Shown: positions 8,177-16,635, counted from the first letter of the stretch. The stretch is DNA of 64,000 nt from Paracoccus lutimaris (GCF_003337565.1 NZ_QPJL01000007.1:62001-126000); one strand, 5' to 3'. Program-made: numbers and translations. The notes: generated by a model from the sequence alone, not told the origin.

Positions 8177-8248
8177 CTTTCGGTTGGAGGGAAGGCGCTC
8201 GGGGCGCTCGAATGGAAAAAGCCACCGGCGGGACCGGATCGGGACATC
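8177..8248 (-). repeat. Leader repeat, copy 2
   Basis: Paralogue of the leader at 6672-6743, located between the sigma-like gene stop and the 64-residue gene start. Shared blocks are the GTTGGAGG end and the AAAAGCCACC / GACCGGATCGGGACA end. On the minus strand the GC-rich block is followed by a short T-run (CTTTTTCC), so part of it could act as a weak terminator-antiterminator element. Confidence 0.6.
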
Positions 8249-8251
8249 GGT

Positions 8252-8974
8252 TCAGGGGATTTCCTGGAGGGCGTCGTTCAGCCGGCGCATCGCGCGCTGG
8301 TACCGCTTGCGAGCGGCGGCCTCGGTCAGCCCCAGTTCGACGGCGACCTCGGCTTGCGAGAAACCTTCGATCGCCACGCGGATCACGAGAAGGGCGTCGT
8401 CGCCGAGCAGCTTCCGAACGGCGTCGTTCAGCCGGGCGTACCCGGTTGCGCCGATCCCGCTGTCGCCGCTGTCCGCCACCTCGTCGGGATCGGCGCCGCT
8501 GGCGAGATGTTCGCGCGCCGTGTCGCGCTGGCGCACGCGGATCATGTCGCGCTCGACATTGCGCAGGACCGTGGCCGCGATCCAGTTGACGCGCCCGAGG
8601 TCGAGGCTGCGGACTGCCTCGGTGGTGCGCGCCAGCATGTCGGACGCGATCTCGTCGGCGGTGCCGATCCTGCGCCAGATCGACCGGCGGCGGATGGCGT
8701 CGAGGCCGGGCCAGAGCGCCAGCAATAGCAGCGTCAGGGCGCAGTCGGACGCGGGCCCGTCGCCCTGCGCCGCCCTGACCAGCGCGGAGAGGATCACGTT
8801 CTTCTGGCCCTGATCGCCGGGCGTGCGGTGCAGCCCGTCCAGCAGGGCCGCCGGATCCCGGAACGGTGCGAGGGCGGCCTGCGCACGCCGAACGGCGTCG
8901 AAACTGCGCTGGAAGTGGAGGTTGGAGGATGAATGCATGAGGTGATCACGGATCTCGTGCCACGCGAAGGACAT
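8252..8974 (-). CDS. Sigma-70/ECF-like regulator of the phage module
   Basis: A 240-residue protein whose last 70 residues match sigma region 4: an HTH with GFSQAEVAVELGLTEAA and RKRYQRAMRRL. The middle (about 95-150, with NWIAATVLRNVERD) could be a diverged region 2. Sigma-like proteins of this size occur in rhodobacteral phages and presumably activate module promoters. It is the upstream-most gene of the tight run of minus-strand genes. A perfect 9-bp hairpin ends two bases before the ATG and no strong ribosome site is visible, so initiation is likely weak or regulated. Confidence 0.65.
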   Translation of the reverse strand: MSFAWHEIRDHLMHSSSNLHFQRSFDAVRRAQAALAPFRDPAALLDGLHRTPGDQGQKNVILSALVRAAQGDGPASDCALTLLLLALWPGLDAIRRRSIWRRIGTADEIASDMLARTTEAVRSLDLGRVNWIAATVLRNVERDMIRVRQRDTAREHLASGADPDEVADSGDSGIGATGYARLNDAVRKLLGDDALLVIRVAIEGFSQAEVAVELGLTEAAARKRYQRAMRRLNDALQEIP

Positions 8975-8975
8975 C

Positions 8976-9002
8976 GGACGCCTGCCTTGCGGCCAGGCGT
9001 CC
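8976..9002 (-). promoter_or_regulatory. 9-bp perfect hairpin directly upstream of the sigma-like start codon
   Basis: GGACGCCTG at 8976-8984 is the exact reverse complement of CAGGCGTCC at 8994-9002, with a 9-base loop. In the minus-strand mRNA the stem ends two bases before the ATG at 8974 and covers the place where a ribosome site would lie. There is no T-run, so a translation-control element fits better than a terminator. Confidence 0.55.
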
Positions 9003-9073
9003 GGCGCCTTCTCGTGGCCAGGTCAGGACGTCGCGCGTCTCTGCGATTTCATGGGGTTGGGTGAAAGCGCGTG

Positions 9074-9319
9074 TCAGCGCGCGGGTGCGGTCGCGTTGTT
9101 CAGCGTGCCGCAGCCCCGACAGGTGGCCTGCACCGGGAAGCCCACGAGATACTCGTGCCCCCGCGCGAAGCGCAGGTGCATGCGGCCGTCCCGGCAGACG
9201 CCGAGCAGCTTGTCACAGCGCGTGCAGCGCCATTCCGAGTTGAGGGTGGTGGGCTTGGTCTTCGCGGCGCCGGACCAGCTCGTCGGGGCTGCCTGGCGCG
9301 GGTGGAAGGGAGTCGGCAT
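9074..9319 (-). CDS. Com-like zinc-finger translational regulator
   Basis: An 81-residue protein. Its core is CTRCDKLLG, about 30 residues, then CRGCGTLNN, the same two-knuckle layout and flanking residues as the Com protein of phage Mu (C-x2-C-x-KLL and CxxCGT-N). Mu Com binds mRNA to expose the start of the mom DNA-modification gene. The insert between knuckles is somewhat longer than in Mu Com. AGAGGAG precedes the ATG. No mom-like gene is seen beside it, so its target here is unknown. Confidence 0.65.
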   Translation of the reverse strand: MPTPFHPRQAAPTSWSGAAKTKPTTLNSEWRCTRCDKLLGVCRDGRMHLRFARGHEYLVGFPVQATCRGCGTLNNATAPAR

Positions 9320-9363
9320 GGAAGTGCTCCTCTGACTGAGTGAGCACCCCCATTCGCCGACAG

Positions 9364-9407
9364 AATCATCGACCGTCTAACCCCCCAATCATCGACGGCT
9401 CATCGAT
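9364..9407. repeat. Three helically phased TCATCGA repeats
   Basis: AATCATCGACCG at 9364-9375, AATCATCGACGG at 9387-9398 and TCATCGAT at 9400-9407 place the TCATCGA core at offsets of 23 and 11 bases, about two turns and one turn of DNA. They lie between the Com-like gene start and the 704-residue gene stop, where a promoter for the phage-like module would be expected. An operator array or iteron-like site is possible. Confidence 0.45.
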
Positions 9408-9433
9408 GGGCGGTTGGACGCGTCGGTCAGCAA

Positions 9434-11548
9434 TCAGCTGGTCTTCAACCCCCACCAAGACTGGCCGAGGTCTTCGATGTAGTCTTGGAAGACCGGCCAC
9501 CGCTTTTTTCCGAGCATCTGCTGGATGCCAGTGGACTTCGACCCGGCGATGAGATCGCGGGTCTTCACCCCGGGCAGCCCCTTCTTCTTCGCGTCCACCA
9601 GCAGTCGGAAACAGTGGACCTGCTGTTCGCTGAACAAAGGCAGCTCCGGTTTTCCGGGCACGTGAAGTGTTCCAGACTCTCCGTCCGCGTTTTCCACGAG
9701 GGTCAGGGCGGTGCCGCCGAGCGCAAGTCCGAGGTTCGATCGGAAGAAAGTCTCGACGTAGCTCTTGTCGAGTCTGGCAAATCCTGCCGAGCCATCGGTG
9801 GCCCGGGGAAGAGTCATGATGAGGTTCGCGGCGATGCATTTCCAGCCGGGATCCTTCCCGCAGAACACGATGCCAGGGCCTGCTCCGGAGCGCATGCGCA
9901 ACTGGACCTCGGCATCCACGAACCACTTCTGTTCGCCCAATCCGCGCGCGAGGTAGCAGGGAACATCCTTTCCATCGATGGACATGCTGCCGATGAAGAA
10001 GAGCCTCGTCGTGATCTCCTGCTTGCCCTGAATTGACAGCACGCTCTGCAGTGCCTCGATGATCCGCTGTTCGAGCCATTCCGTGCTGATGGCATAAAGC
10101 ATCCGGTCCTTCGCTGGTGGTATGTCTTCGTCGTCGAAGTCGTCGATCACGCTGTCATCGACGTCCTTTTGCACGATCAGCTTGGCCTCGACGAGGCGAT
10201 CTGGGTCGCTTTTCCTTTCCGAGAAGAAGGTTGCCGGGACTTTTTCTTCCCCTCGGTCATGCAGCTCCAGCAGCAAGGGGAGGAAGTCGCCAAGCTCGCC
10301 GGAGCTCAGGTCTCGGAAGGGGTGCTGGATCTTCCACTCGGTTAGCAGCGTCCGCCCCAGCCTGCGAAGCTCGGGATCGGGATCGCTGAGCAGGCTGCAG
10401 CGGTTACGGTCGGAGATCGTAATCTCCAGGAGGGACGGAGGGTCGGATTCCTGGCGCCGGTAGCGCACCGCGATGACGGCCCGGGAGATCCCCGACGCGC
10501 GCTGCAGTACGCGGGCGGGCGCCAGGTAGCTTTGCGCTGTCTTCTCGATCTCGTCGCCAAACGGGACAGAAAGACGAAGCCTTTGCTTCCATCTGGCGAG
10601 GCGCACCTCGATTTCGACGAGCGCGGTCTTGTCCACGAGGAATCCGGGCACCGCAGGTGGGTCAAGCGTGAGCGTCCTGAAGAACTGCGAAAGATCGTAG
10701 TTCACCCACGTCAGCGGCTTCGTCGAAACATCGTGCCCCAGGACCTCGGTCGCAAAACACTCGGAAACCAACGCGCGCTCTGGGGCTGTATCAGCGCAAA
10801 TCTCGATCCGTTGTTCCACAGGAGTGTAGATCAGCAGAACTTCCTTTTGCGGCCGAAGAAAGCGAAGGCGTCTGCCTCCATTGTCGAGATGTTCGGGAAT
10901 GCCGGTGATGTCCTTTGGAATCCGGATAATCACCAGAACCGATGGCTTGTACGCTTCCGTCGCAGGGAGGTCGACGACGCTCATTCCACAATCTACGGAA
11001 AGCTTGAGGCGCAACCGCACAGCAGCGAGGAGCTTCTCCTTGGGTATAGCGTTTGCGTCCACCGGCTTTGGGTGCTCGAGATCGACATCGAATGCGCTAT
11101 ACAGCTTTCCATCTCGCCACAGGCGGGCATTGCGGAAACTCACGGCGTCATCGAATGCACGACGATGATGAGCGTGAACGTGTAGTGCGACGGCCAACTC
11201 GCCAAGCTGAGCAAACGCAGCTTCGTACTCCTCGTTGGAGAGTTCCTCTTCGGCAATCACCTTGAGAGCGGACGGGCCTTTTCCGTTCGTCAGAAGCAAT
11301 ACGCGTTGCGCCTCGATTTCGACAGGAAGCGTCACCTCCGGTTTCATGTCGTTGATCGCTGCGATCACCGCATTTCGGTTCTCTTCGTTGTCTTCTTCTT
11401 CGAGGGGCTTGAAGGGTTCAGCGATCTCAGAGGCAATCGCAACGAAATTCTCATCGTCCTGAAAAAAGAAACCCCGAAGAGATTCGGGTGATGCGTTCTC
11501 AATTACTGTCTGAAGGGACCGCAAGCTACGTTTCGATGACGGGGGCAT
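9434..11548 (-). CDS. Large protein of unknown function (704 residues)
   Basis: I do not recognise this protein. The first 60 residues are acidic (PLEEEDNEEN). The middle is a mix of beta-rich segments without nucleotide-binding or catalytic motifs that I can name. The last 65 residues look helical and winged-helix-like, with VKTRDLI, TGIQQMLGKKRW and a final QSWWGLK. No signal peptide or membrane segment is seen. Start is ATG 11548 (GTG at 11551 is equally possible) after AGAGGA. It is a single-gene unit divergent from the recombinase operon, and its base composition looks less GC-rich than the core genes. Position between mobile genes and a restriction system suggests an accessory, possibly defence, role, which is inference only. 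Confidence 0.7.
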   Translation of the reverse strand: MPPSSKRSLRSLQTVIENASPESLRGFFFQDDENFVAIASEIAEPFKPLEEEDNEENRNAVIAAINDMKPEVTLPVEIEAQRVLLLTNGKGPSALKVIAEEELSNEEYEAAFAQLGELAVALHVHAHHRRAFDDAVSFRNARLWRDGKLYSAFDVDLEHPKPVDANAIPKEKLLAAVRLRLKLSVDCGMSVVDLPATEAYKPSVLVIIRIPKDITGIPEHLDNGGRRLRFLRPQKEVLLIYTPVEQRIEICADTAPERALVSECFATEVLGHDVSTKPLTWVNYDLSQFFRTLTLDPPAVPGFLVDKTALVEIEVRLARWKQRLRLSVPFGDEIEKTAQSYLAPARVLQRASGISRAVIAVRYRRQESDPPSLLEITISDRNRCSLLSDPDPELRRLGRTLLTEWKIQHPFRDLSSGELGDFLPLLLELHDRGEEKVPATFFSERKSDPDRLVEAKLIVQKDVDDSVIDDFDDEDIPPAKDRMLYAISTEWLEQRIIEALQSVLSIQGKQEITTRLFFIGSMSIDGKDVPCYLARGLGEQKWFVDAEVQLRMRSGAGPGIVFCGKDPGWKCIAANLIMTLPRATDGSAGFARLDKSYVETFFRSNLGLALGGTALTLVENADGESGTLHVPGKPELPLFSEQQVHCFRLLVDAKKKGLPGVKTRDLIAGSKSTGIQQMLGKKRWPVFQDYIEDLGQSWWGLKTS

Positions 11549-11712
11549 CACTTCCTCTCGCTAAAGACGCCAAGGCAACTATAAGCGCAGCATCCCGCAG
11601 GGGCACTCGCCCATCAACAGATTTTCTCCTGCTCCGACATGGGGCTGTCCCGTCGGCAGCCGCCAGGTGGCTTTTGATCGGTAGCAGCACCACCGATCAC
11701 GGCCACCGAGAC

Positions 11713-11916
11713 ATGAAACGCCCCAATCCACTGCCGCCGGACCAGATGACGCCCGCAGAGCGCCGTGACGAGCTGTGCGGTCTGCTGGCGCTTGGGCTGG
11801 TTCGATTGCGCATGCGGGATGGGGGCGAAGTAACTGACGATGCTGGAGAACGTTGCCTACACTATCCGCCCGACCAATGCCGTCATGCAACTCCAACTCA
11901 CCGGAGAAATGCATGA
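11713..11916 (+). CDS. Conserved 67-residue protein of the recombinase module
   Basis: Starts MKRPNPLPPD and ends PTHRRNA. I recall near-identical small proteins ahead of DUF2924 and serine recombinase genes in other Rhodobacteraceae, but no function is known. The helical segment ELCGLLALGLVRLRM could mediate protein contacts. The stop overlaps the DUF2924 start as ATGA. The longer open frame starting at 11488 is rejected because its N-terminal part runs antisense to the 704-residue gene. Confidence 0.7.
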   Translation: MKRPNPLPPDQMTPAERRDELCGLLALGLVRLRMRDGGEVTDDAGERCLHYPPDQCRHATPTHRRNA

Positions 11917-12368
11917 ACAAGCCCGATCCGATCCCCGCGCGCCTGGCCGCGCTCAAGACCACGCCGACGCCCGACCTGAAGAAACAGTGGCGCGACCTGT
12001 TCGACAGTGAGCCGCCGCCGTTCAACCGCCGCTACCTTGAAAGCCGTATCGCCTACCGCATCCAGGAACTGGCCTATGGCGGGCTGAAGCCGGAGACGAT
12101 CCGGCGGCTGGAACGGCTGGGCGAAGAACTGGATGGCGGCGACCGGGCGAAGCGGAGCATCCGCGCCGATCGCGACCGCCCGATTACCGGCACGCGGCTG
12201 CTGCGAGAATGGCAGGGCGTCGAGCAGATCGTCACCGTCACCGCCGACGGCTTCGAGTGGCAGGGGCGGCCCTACAAGTCGCTGTCGGCAATCGCCCGCG
12301 CGATCACCGGTACGCGCTGGAACGGCTGGGTCTTCTTCGGGCTCAAGAACCACAGGGGGCGGACATGA
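11913..12368 (+). CDS. DUF2924 protein
   Basis: A 151-residue basic protein with the DUF2924 signature elements: LKKQWRDLFD, RRYLESRIAYRIQELAYGG and a C-terminal domain with EWQGRPYKSLSAIA followed by ITGTRWNGWVFFGL. DUF2924 genes are usually next to large serine recombinases and are presumed accessory DNA-binding factors, but the activity is not established. ATGA overlaps at both ends couple it to its neighbours. Confidence 0.85.
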   Translation: MNKPDPIPARLAALKTTPTPDLKKQWRDLFDSEPPPFNRRYLESRIAYRIQELAYGGLKPETIRRLERLGEELDGGDRAKRSIRADRDRPITGTRLLREWQGVEQIVTVTADGFEWQGRPYKSLSAIARAITGTRWNGWVFFGLKNHRGRT

Positions 12369-13690
12369 CGAAGCCGCCGGATAAATCGAAGGTCGTCCGC
12401 AAGCTCCGCTGCGCCGTCTACACCCGGAAGTCCTCCGAGGAAGGGCTGGAGCAGGAGTTCAACTCGCTTCACGCCCAAAGGGAAGCCTGCGAGGCGTTCA
12501 TCGCCAGCCAGCGGTCCGAGGGCTGGGTGCTGGTCCGCGATCAGTATGACGACGGCGGCATTTCGGGCGGGACGCTGGAGCGGCCCGGTCTGCAGCGGCT
12601 GCTGGAGGACATCGAGGACGGGCTGGTCGACGTGGTGGTCGTCTACAAGATCGACCGCCTCAGCCGCTCGCTCGCCGACTTCGCCAAGCTGGTCGAGGTG
12701 TTCGACCGGAACGGCGTGACGTTCGTCTCCGTCACACAGTCGTTCAACACCACCACCTCCATGGGGCGGCTGACGCTGAACATCCTGCTCTCGTTCGCCC
12801 AGTTCGAACGCGAGGTGACGGCCGAGCGGATCCGCGACAAGGTCGCTGCCAGCCGGAAGAAAGGCATGTGGATGGGCGGGGTGCCGCCCTACGGTTATCG
12901 GGTCGAGAACCGGAAGCTGATGGTCGACGAAGAAACCGCCGCGCATGTGCGCTGGATCTTCGCCCGCTTCCTCGAGATCGGGTCCTGCACGGAACTGGCG
13001 CGGGAGGTCGGCACCCGGGGTCTCCGGACGCCGCGCGGCAACCGGATTGACAAGAAATACATCTACCGGATTCTCAGCAACCGCGCCTACATCGGTGAGG
13101 CGGTGCACAAGGGCGAAAGCTATCCCGGCGAGCACGACCCGATCATCTACCGCGAAACGTGGGACCGCGTCCACGCCATCCTGCAGGAAAGCCCCCGCAA
13201 GCGCGCCGCCCGGACTCGCGCCGACACGCCCGCGCTGCTGAAGGGACTACTCTTCGGTCCCGATGGCGCCGCGTTCTCGCCGACCCACACCCGCAAGGGC
13301 GCCAGGCTCTACCGCTACTACGTCAGCCAGACAGTGCTGAAGCATGGTGCCGGGTCATGCCCCGTGGGCCGCGTGCCGGCAGGGGAGATCGAGGCCGCGG
13401 TCATCGACCAACTCCGTGCCGTGTTCCGGCAGCCAGAGATCGTTGCGGGCACATGGAAGGCGGCGCGCGCTCACGCCGACGATATAACCGAGGCTGACGC
13501 TCGTTCGGCTCTGCAGCAGCTCGATCCGCTGTGGGACGAACTCTTCCCCGCCGAGCAGGCGCGCATAGTCACGCTGCTGGTCGAGCGCGTCGATATCGGC
13601 ACGAACGGGCTCAACTTCCGGCTCCGGATGGACGGCCTCGGAGGGCTCGCGCGCGAGATGCTGTCTGGCAGCATCGGAGCAGCGGCATGA
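12365..13690 (+). CDS. Large serine recombinase (resolvase/invertase catalytic domain plus Recombinase domain)
   Basis: A 441-residue site-specific recombinase. Residues about 13-160 form the catalytic domain, with the nucleophile S23 in YTRKSSEEG and the conserved YKIDRLSRSL, and RLTLNILLSFAQFERE before the long helix. The Recombinase domain follows (PPYGYRVEN, TPRGNRIDKKYIYRILSNRAYIGE). The C-terminal region is shorter than in the largest family members and the zinc-ribbon cysteines are not obvious. It could integrate, excise or invert an element. It starts by ATGA overlap with DUF2924 and ends by ATGA overlap with the HTH gene. The cognate att site is not evident. Confidence 0.9.
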   Translation: MTKPPDKSKVVRKLRCAVYTRKSSEEGLEQEFNSLHAQREACEAFIASQRSEGWVLVRDQYDDGGISGGTLERPGLQRLLEDIEDGLVDVVVVYKIDRLSRSLADFAKLVEVFDRNGVTFVSVTQSFNTTTSMGRLTLNILLSFAQFEREVTAERIRDKVAASRKKGMWMGGVPPYGYRVENRKLMVDEETAAHVRWIFARFLEIGSCTELAREVGTRGLRTPRGNRIDKKYIYRILSNRAYIGEAVHKGESYPGEHDPIIYRETWDRVHAILQESPRKRAARTRADTPALLKGLLFGPDGAAFSPTHTRKGARLYRYYVSQTVLKHGAGSCPVGRVPAGEIEAAVIDQLRAVFRQPEIVAGTWKAARAHADDITEADARSALQQLDPLWDELFPAEQARIVTLLVERVDIGTNGLNFRLRMDGLGGLAREMLSGSIGAAA

Positions 13691-14082
13691 CCCGCGCGAC
13701 GGCGGTCCCCGAGACCATTACAATCCACGTGCCATTCCGCATCGTGAAGCGCGGCGGGCGGAAAGAGATGCAGCGGCCATCAGGCACCCAAGCGCGCGGG
13801 AAGCCGGACGATACGCTCATCAAGGCGCTTGCGCGCGCGTTCCGCTGGAAGAGGATGCTCGACAACGGTGACTTCGCCACGGTAGCCGACCTCGCCGCGC
13901 AGGAAGGCATCGCTGTCTCCTACCTCACGCGTGTGCTTCGGCTGACGCAGCTTGCGCCCGATCTCGTCGAGGCGATACTCGACGCACGGCATCCCCCGGG
14001 CCTGACGCTTCAGTCGCTGCGAGTGCAGATCCCCGATGAATGGTCGAGGCAGCGCGAGTCCTTGCTGCGAGGGACGGAATAA
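13687..14082 (+). CDS. HTH protein partnering the serine recombinase
   Basis: A 131-residue basic protein. The N-terminus has TITIHVPFRIVKRGGRK, and residues about 58-95 form an HTH-like unit (ATVADLAAQEGIAVSYLTR followed by VLRLTQLAP) resembling ParB/KorB-type helices. Proteins of this form commonly follow DUF2924-recombinase pairs and may be a directionality or accessory DNA-binding factor (inference). It overlaps the recombinase stop by four bases and closes the operon. Confidence 0.65.
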   Translation: MTRATAVPETITIHVPFRIVKRGGRKEMQRPSGTQARGKPDDTLIKALARAFRWKRMLDNGDFATVADLAAQEGIAVSYLTRVLRLTQLAPDLVEAILDARHPPGLTLQSLRVQIPDEWSRQRESLLRGTE

Positions 14083-14239
14083 GGCTTGCGGCATCAGTCG
14101 GCCACGCTGTAGCTTCTCCGAGCCGTTGTCGGGCGAAAGAGCTGCCAAACCAAAGAATTGCGCGTTGATCTGAGCCGAGTTCTTTGACAAGCCGTTTGCT
14201 GCGCGATGGCATGTCGAAACCGGGCGAAGTAGATTGCGC

Positions 14240-16618
14240 ATGAACGAAGCCGATACCTGCAGGAAGTTCGTCGTCCCGAAGCTGCAGGAAGCAGGCTGGG
14301 ATGATCGCCCGCACGCGATAAACGAGCAGAGAACTTTTACTGACGGCCGAGTTGTATTTGTCGGCGGCAAAGCTCGCCGTGGCAAGCAGAAGCGCTCAGA
14401 CTATCTTCTCCGATACAATCCGGATTTCCCGATCGCGGTCGTTGAGGCCAAATCCCGCTACCGGCACGCCGCGGAGGGCCTCCAACAAGCCAAGGAATAT
14501 GCGGAAATCCTTGGACTTCGGTTCGCGTATTCGACCAACGGGATCGAGATTGTCGAGTTCGACTACACGACCGGCATCGAGCGAACGATTTCGGATTTCC
14601 CGGCGCCTGATGACCTTTGGGCCCGGCTTCGCCGCGCCGAGGGCATTGTCGACGACCAAGTGGCCGAACGGCTGCTGACGCCCACCTTTCCAGACCGAGC
14701 CAAACCCCTTCGCTACTATCAGGAAATCGCGGTGAACCGCGCGGTTCAAGCGGCCCTTCAGGGCAGGACGCGGGCCCTTCTCACACTGTGCACCGGAGCG
14801 GGCAAGACTGCCGTCGCCTTCCAGATCTGCTGGAAGCTATGGTCAGCACGCTGGAATTCCAAAGGGGTCAACCGAAACCCGAAGATCCTGTTTCTCGCTG
14901 ATCGCAACGTCCTGGTCGACGATCCGATGGCAAAGGATTTCAGCCCGTTTGGCGACGCCCGTCACAAGATAGCTGGCGGCGTGGCGGTCAAGAGCCGCGA
15001 CATGTATTTCGCAATCTACCAGTCCATCGCGCGTGACGAGAACCGTCCCGGCCTCTACCGAGAGTATGCGCGCGACTTCTTCGATCTCATCATCATTGAC
15101 GAATGCCATCGTGGCAGCGCCCGGGACGACAGCAACTGGCGAGAAATCCTCGAGTGGTTCGAGCCTGCGACCCAGATCGGGATGACAGCGACGCCGCGGC
15201 GAGAGGATAACGTCGACACTTACAACTATTTCGGCGATCCGCTCTATGAGTACAGCCTCGCGCAGGGCATCGCTGACGGCTTCCTGGCCCCGTATCGCGT
15301 CCACCGCGTCATCTCGGACTACGACGCCGCCGGATGGCGACCGACGCGGGGTGAACTTGATCGTTATGGGCGAGAAATCCCCGACGCCGAATACTCCACG
15401 CGGGACTTCGAGCGGGTCGTGGCGCTGCGTGCACGAACGCAGGCCATTGCGAGACATCTCGCGGGCTTCATGGCCGAGACCGACCGCTTCGCCAAGACCA
15501 TCGTCTTCTGCGTCGACCAGGAACACGCGCTCGAGATGCGGCAGGCGCTCGCCGCCCTGAACACCGATCTCGTGAAGGACCATCCCGACTACGTTTGCCG
15601 CGTGACGTCCGACGAAGGCGATGTGGGAAGCGCGCACAGGGCGAAGTTTCAGGATGTCGAGACCCAGACGCCGGTCATCCTCACCACGTCGCAGCTTCTC
15701 ACGACCGGCGTGGACGCCCCGACCTGCAAGAACGTGGTGCTCGCGCGGGTCGTGGGCTCCATGCCCGAGTTCAAGCAGATCATCGGGCGAGGCACCCGTC
15801 TCAGGCCCGACTACGGCAAGCTCGCCTTCAACATCATCGACTACACCGGGACCGCGACGCGCATGTTCGCCGATCCCGCCTTTGACGGCGATCCCGTCCG
15901 CGAGGACGAAGCGGTCATCAATGCAGACGGCGACATCGTGGAAGAGCGCGAGATCGAAGAAGTGGCACTGGATCCCGACGATTTTCCAGAAGGGCCCGAT
16001 ATGCCGGATGGACCCGTCGATCTGGGGGACGCGGGCGAGAACGGGCCCCGCAAGTTCTATGTTGATGGCGGCGAGGTCTCGATCGTCCGGCACCTCGTCT
16101 ACGAACTCGATTCTGACGGGCGGCAGCTCGCCTGCCGCCAGCTTACCGATTACACCGGCGACAAGGTTCGCACGCTCTATCCCAATGCGTCGGAACTGCG
16201 CACGGACTGGCTTGACCCCGAACGCCGGGCGGAGATCGTCGAGCGGCTCGAGGAGAAGGGCATCGACCTCGATTCCCTGGCTGATGCAGTCGGAAAGCCG
16301 GAGGCCGATCCGTTCGATCTCCTTTGCCATCTGGCATATAACGCGCCGCTGCGAACCCGGCGCGAGCGTGCTGACCGTCTGCTGAGAGAGCAGGACGAGT
16401 TTCTGGACCGCTTCGGGCCGGATGCCCGCGAGGTCTTGGATGCCGTGCTTGAAAAGTATGCCGAACATGGCAGTGCCCAGTTCAAGCTTCCGGACATCCT
16501 GGAAGTGCCCCCGTTCAACGAGTGGGGCAACGTCATCGAAATCGCCGCCCGCTTCGGCGGGGGCAAGGAGCTGCGCAGCGCCGTCACCGAGCTGCAGCGT
16601 TTGCTCTACACCGCTTGA
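14240..16618 (+). CDS. hsdR: Type I restriction enzyme R subunit (motor and endonuclease)
   Basis: A 792-residue HsdR of the shorter EcoEI-like class. The N-terminal nuclease has D54 and E69-x-K71. The translocase has motif I GAGKT (186-190), DECHRG (287-292), a following MTATPRR, and motif VI IIGRGTRLRP. The C-terminal region (about 600-790) should bind HsdM. It cuts DNA after ATP-driven translocation when the site is unmethylated. ATG 14240 is chosen; a TTG two codons upstream is possible. No strong ribosome site is visible. First gene of the operon; hsdM follows after 17 bases. Confidence 0.93.
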   Translation: MNEADTCRKFVVPKLQEAGWDDRPHAINEQRTFTDGRVVFVGGKARRGKQKRSDYLLRYNPDFPIAVVEAKSRYRHAAEGLQQAKEYAEILGLRFAYSTNGIEIVEFDYTTGIERTISDFPAPDDLWARLRRAEGIVDDQVAERLLTPTFPDRAKPLRYYQEIAVNRAVQAALQGRTRALLTLCTGAGKTAVAFQICWKLWSARWNSKGVNRNPKILFLADRNVLVDDPMAKDFSPFGDARHKIAGGVAVKSRDMYFAIYQSIARDENRPGLYREYARDFFDLIIIDECHRGSARDDSNWREILEWFEPATQIGMTATPRREDNVDTYNYFGDPLYEYSLAQGIADGFLAPYRVHRVISDYDAAGWRPTRGELDRYGREIPDAEYSTRDFERVVALRARTQAIARHLAGFMAETDRFAKTIVFCVDQEHALEMRQALAALNTDLVKDHPDYVCRVTSDEGDVGSAHRAKFQDVETQTPVILTTSQLLTTGVDAPTCKNVVLARVVGSMPEFKQIIGRGTRLRPDYGKLAFNIIDYTGTATRMFADPAFDGDPVREDEAVINADGDIVEEREIEEVALDPDDFPEGPDMPDGPVDLGDAGENGPRKFYVDGGEVSIVRHLVYELDSDGRQLACRQLTDYTGDKVRTLYPNASELRTDWLDPERRAEIVERLEEKGIDLDSLADAVGKPEADPFDLLCHLAYNAPLRTRRERADRLLREQDEFLDRFGPDAREVLDAVLEKYAEHGSAQFKLPDILEVPPFNEWGNVIEIAARFGGGKELRSAVTELQRLLYTA

Positions 16619-16635
16619 ATTGAAGGAGATCCAAC

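Noticed and set aside
14184..14189. TTGACA as a -35 box for hsdR
   Set aside because: No acceptable -10 hexamer at 16-18 bases downstream, so a promoter cannot be supported.
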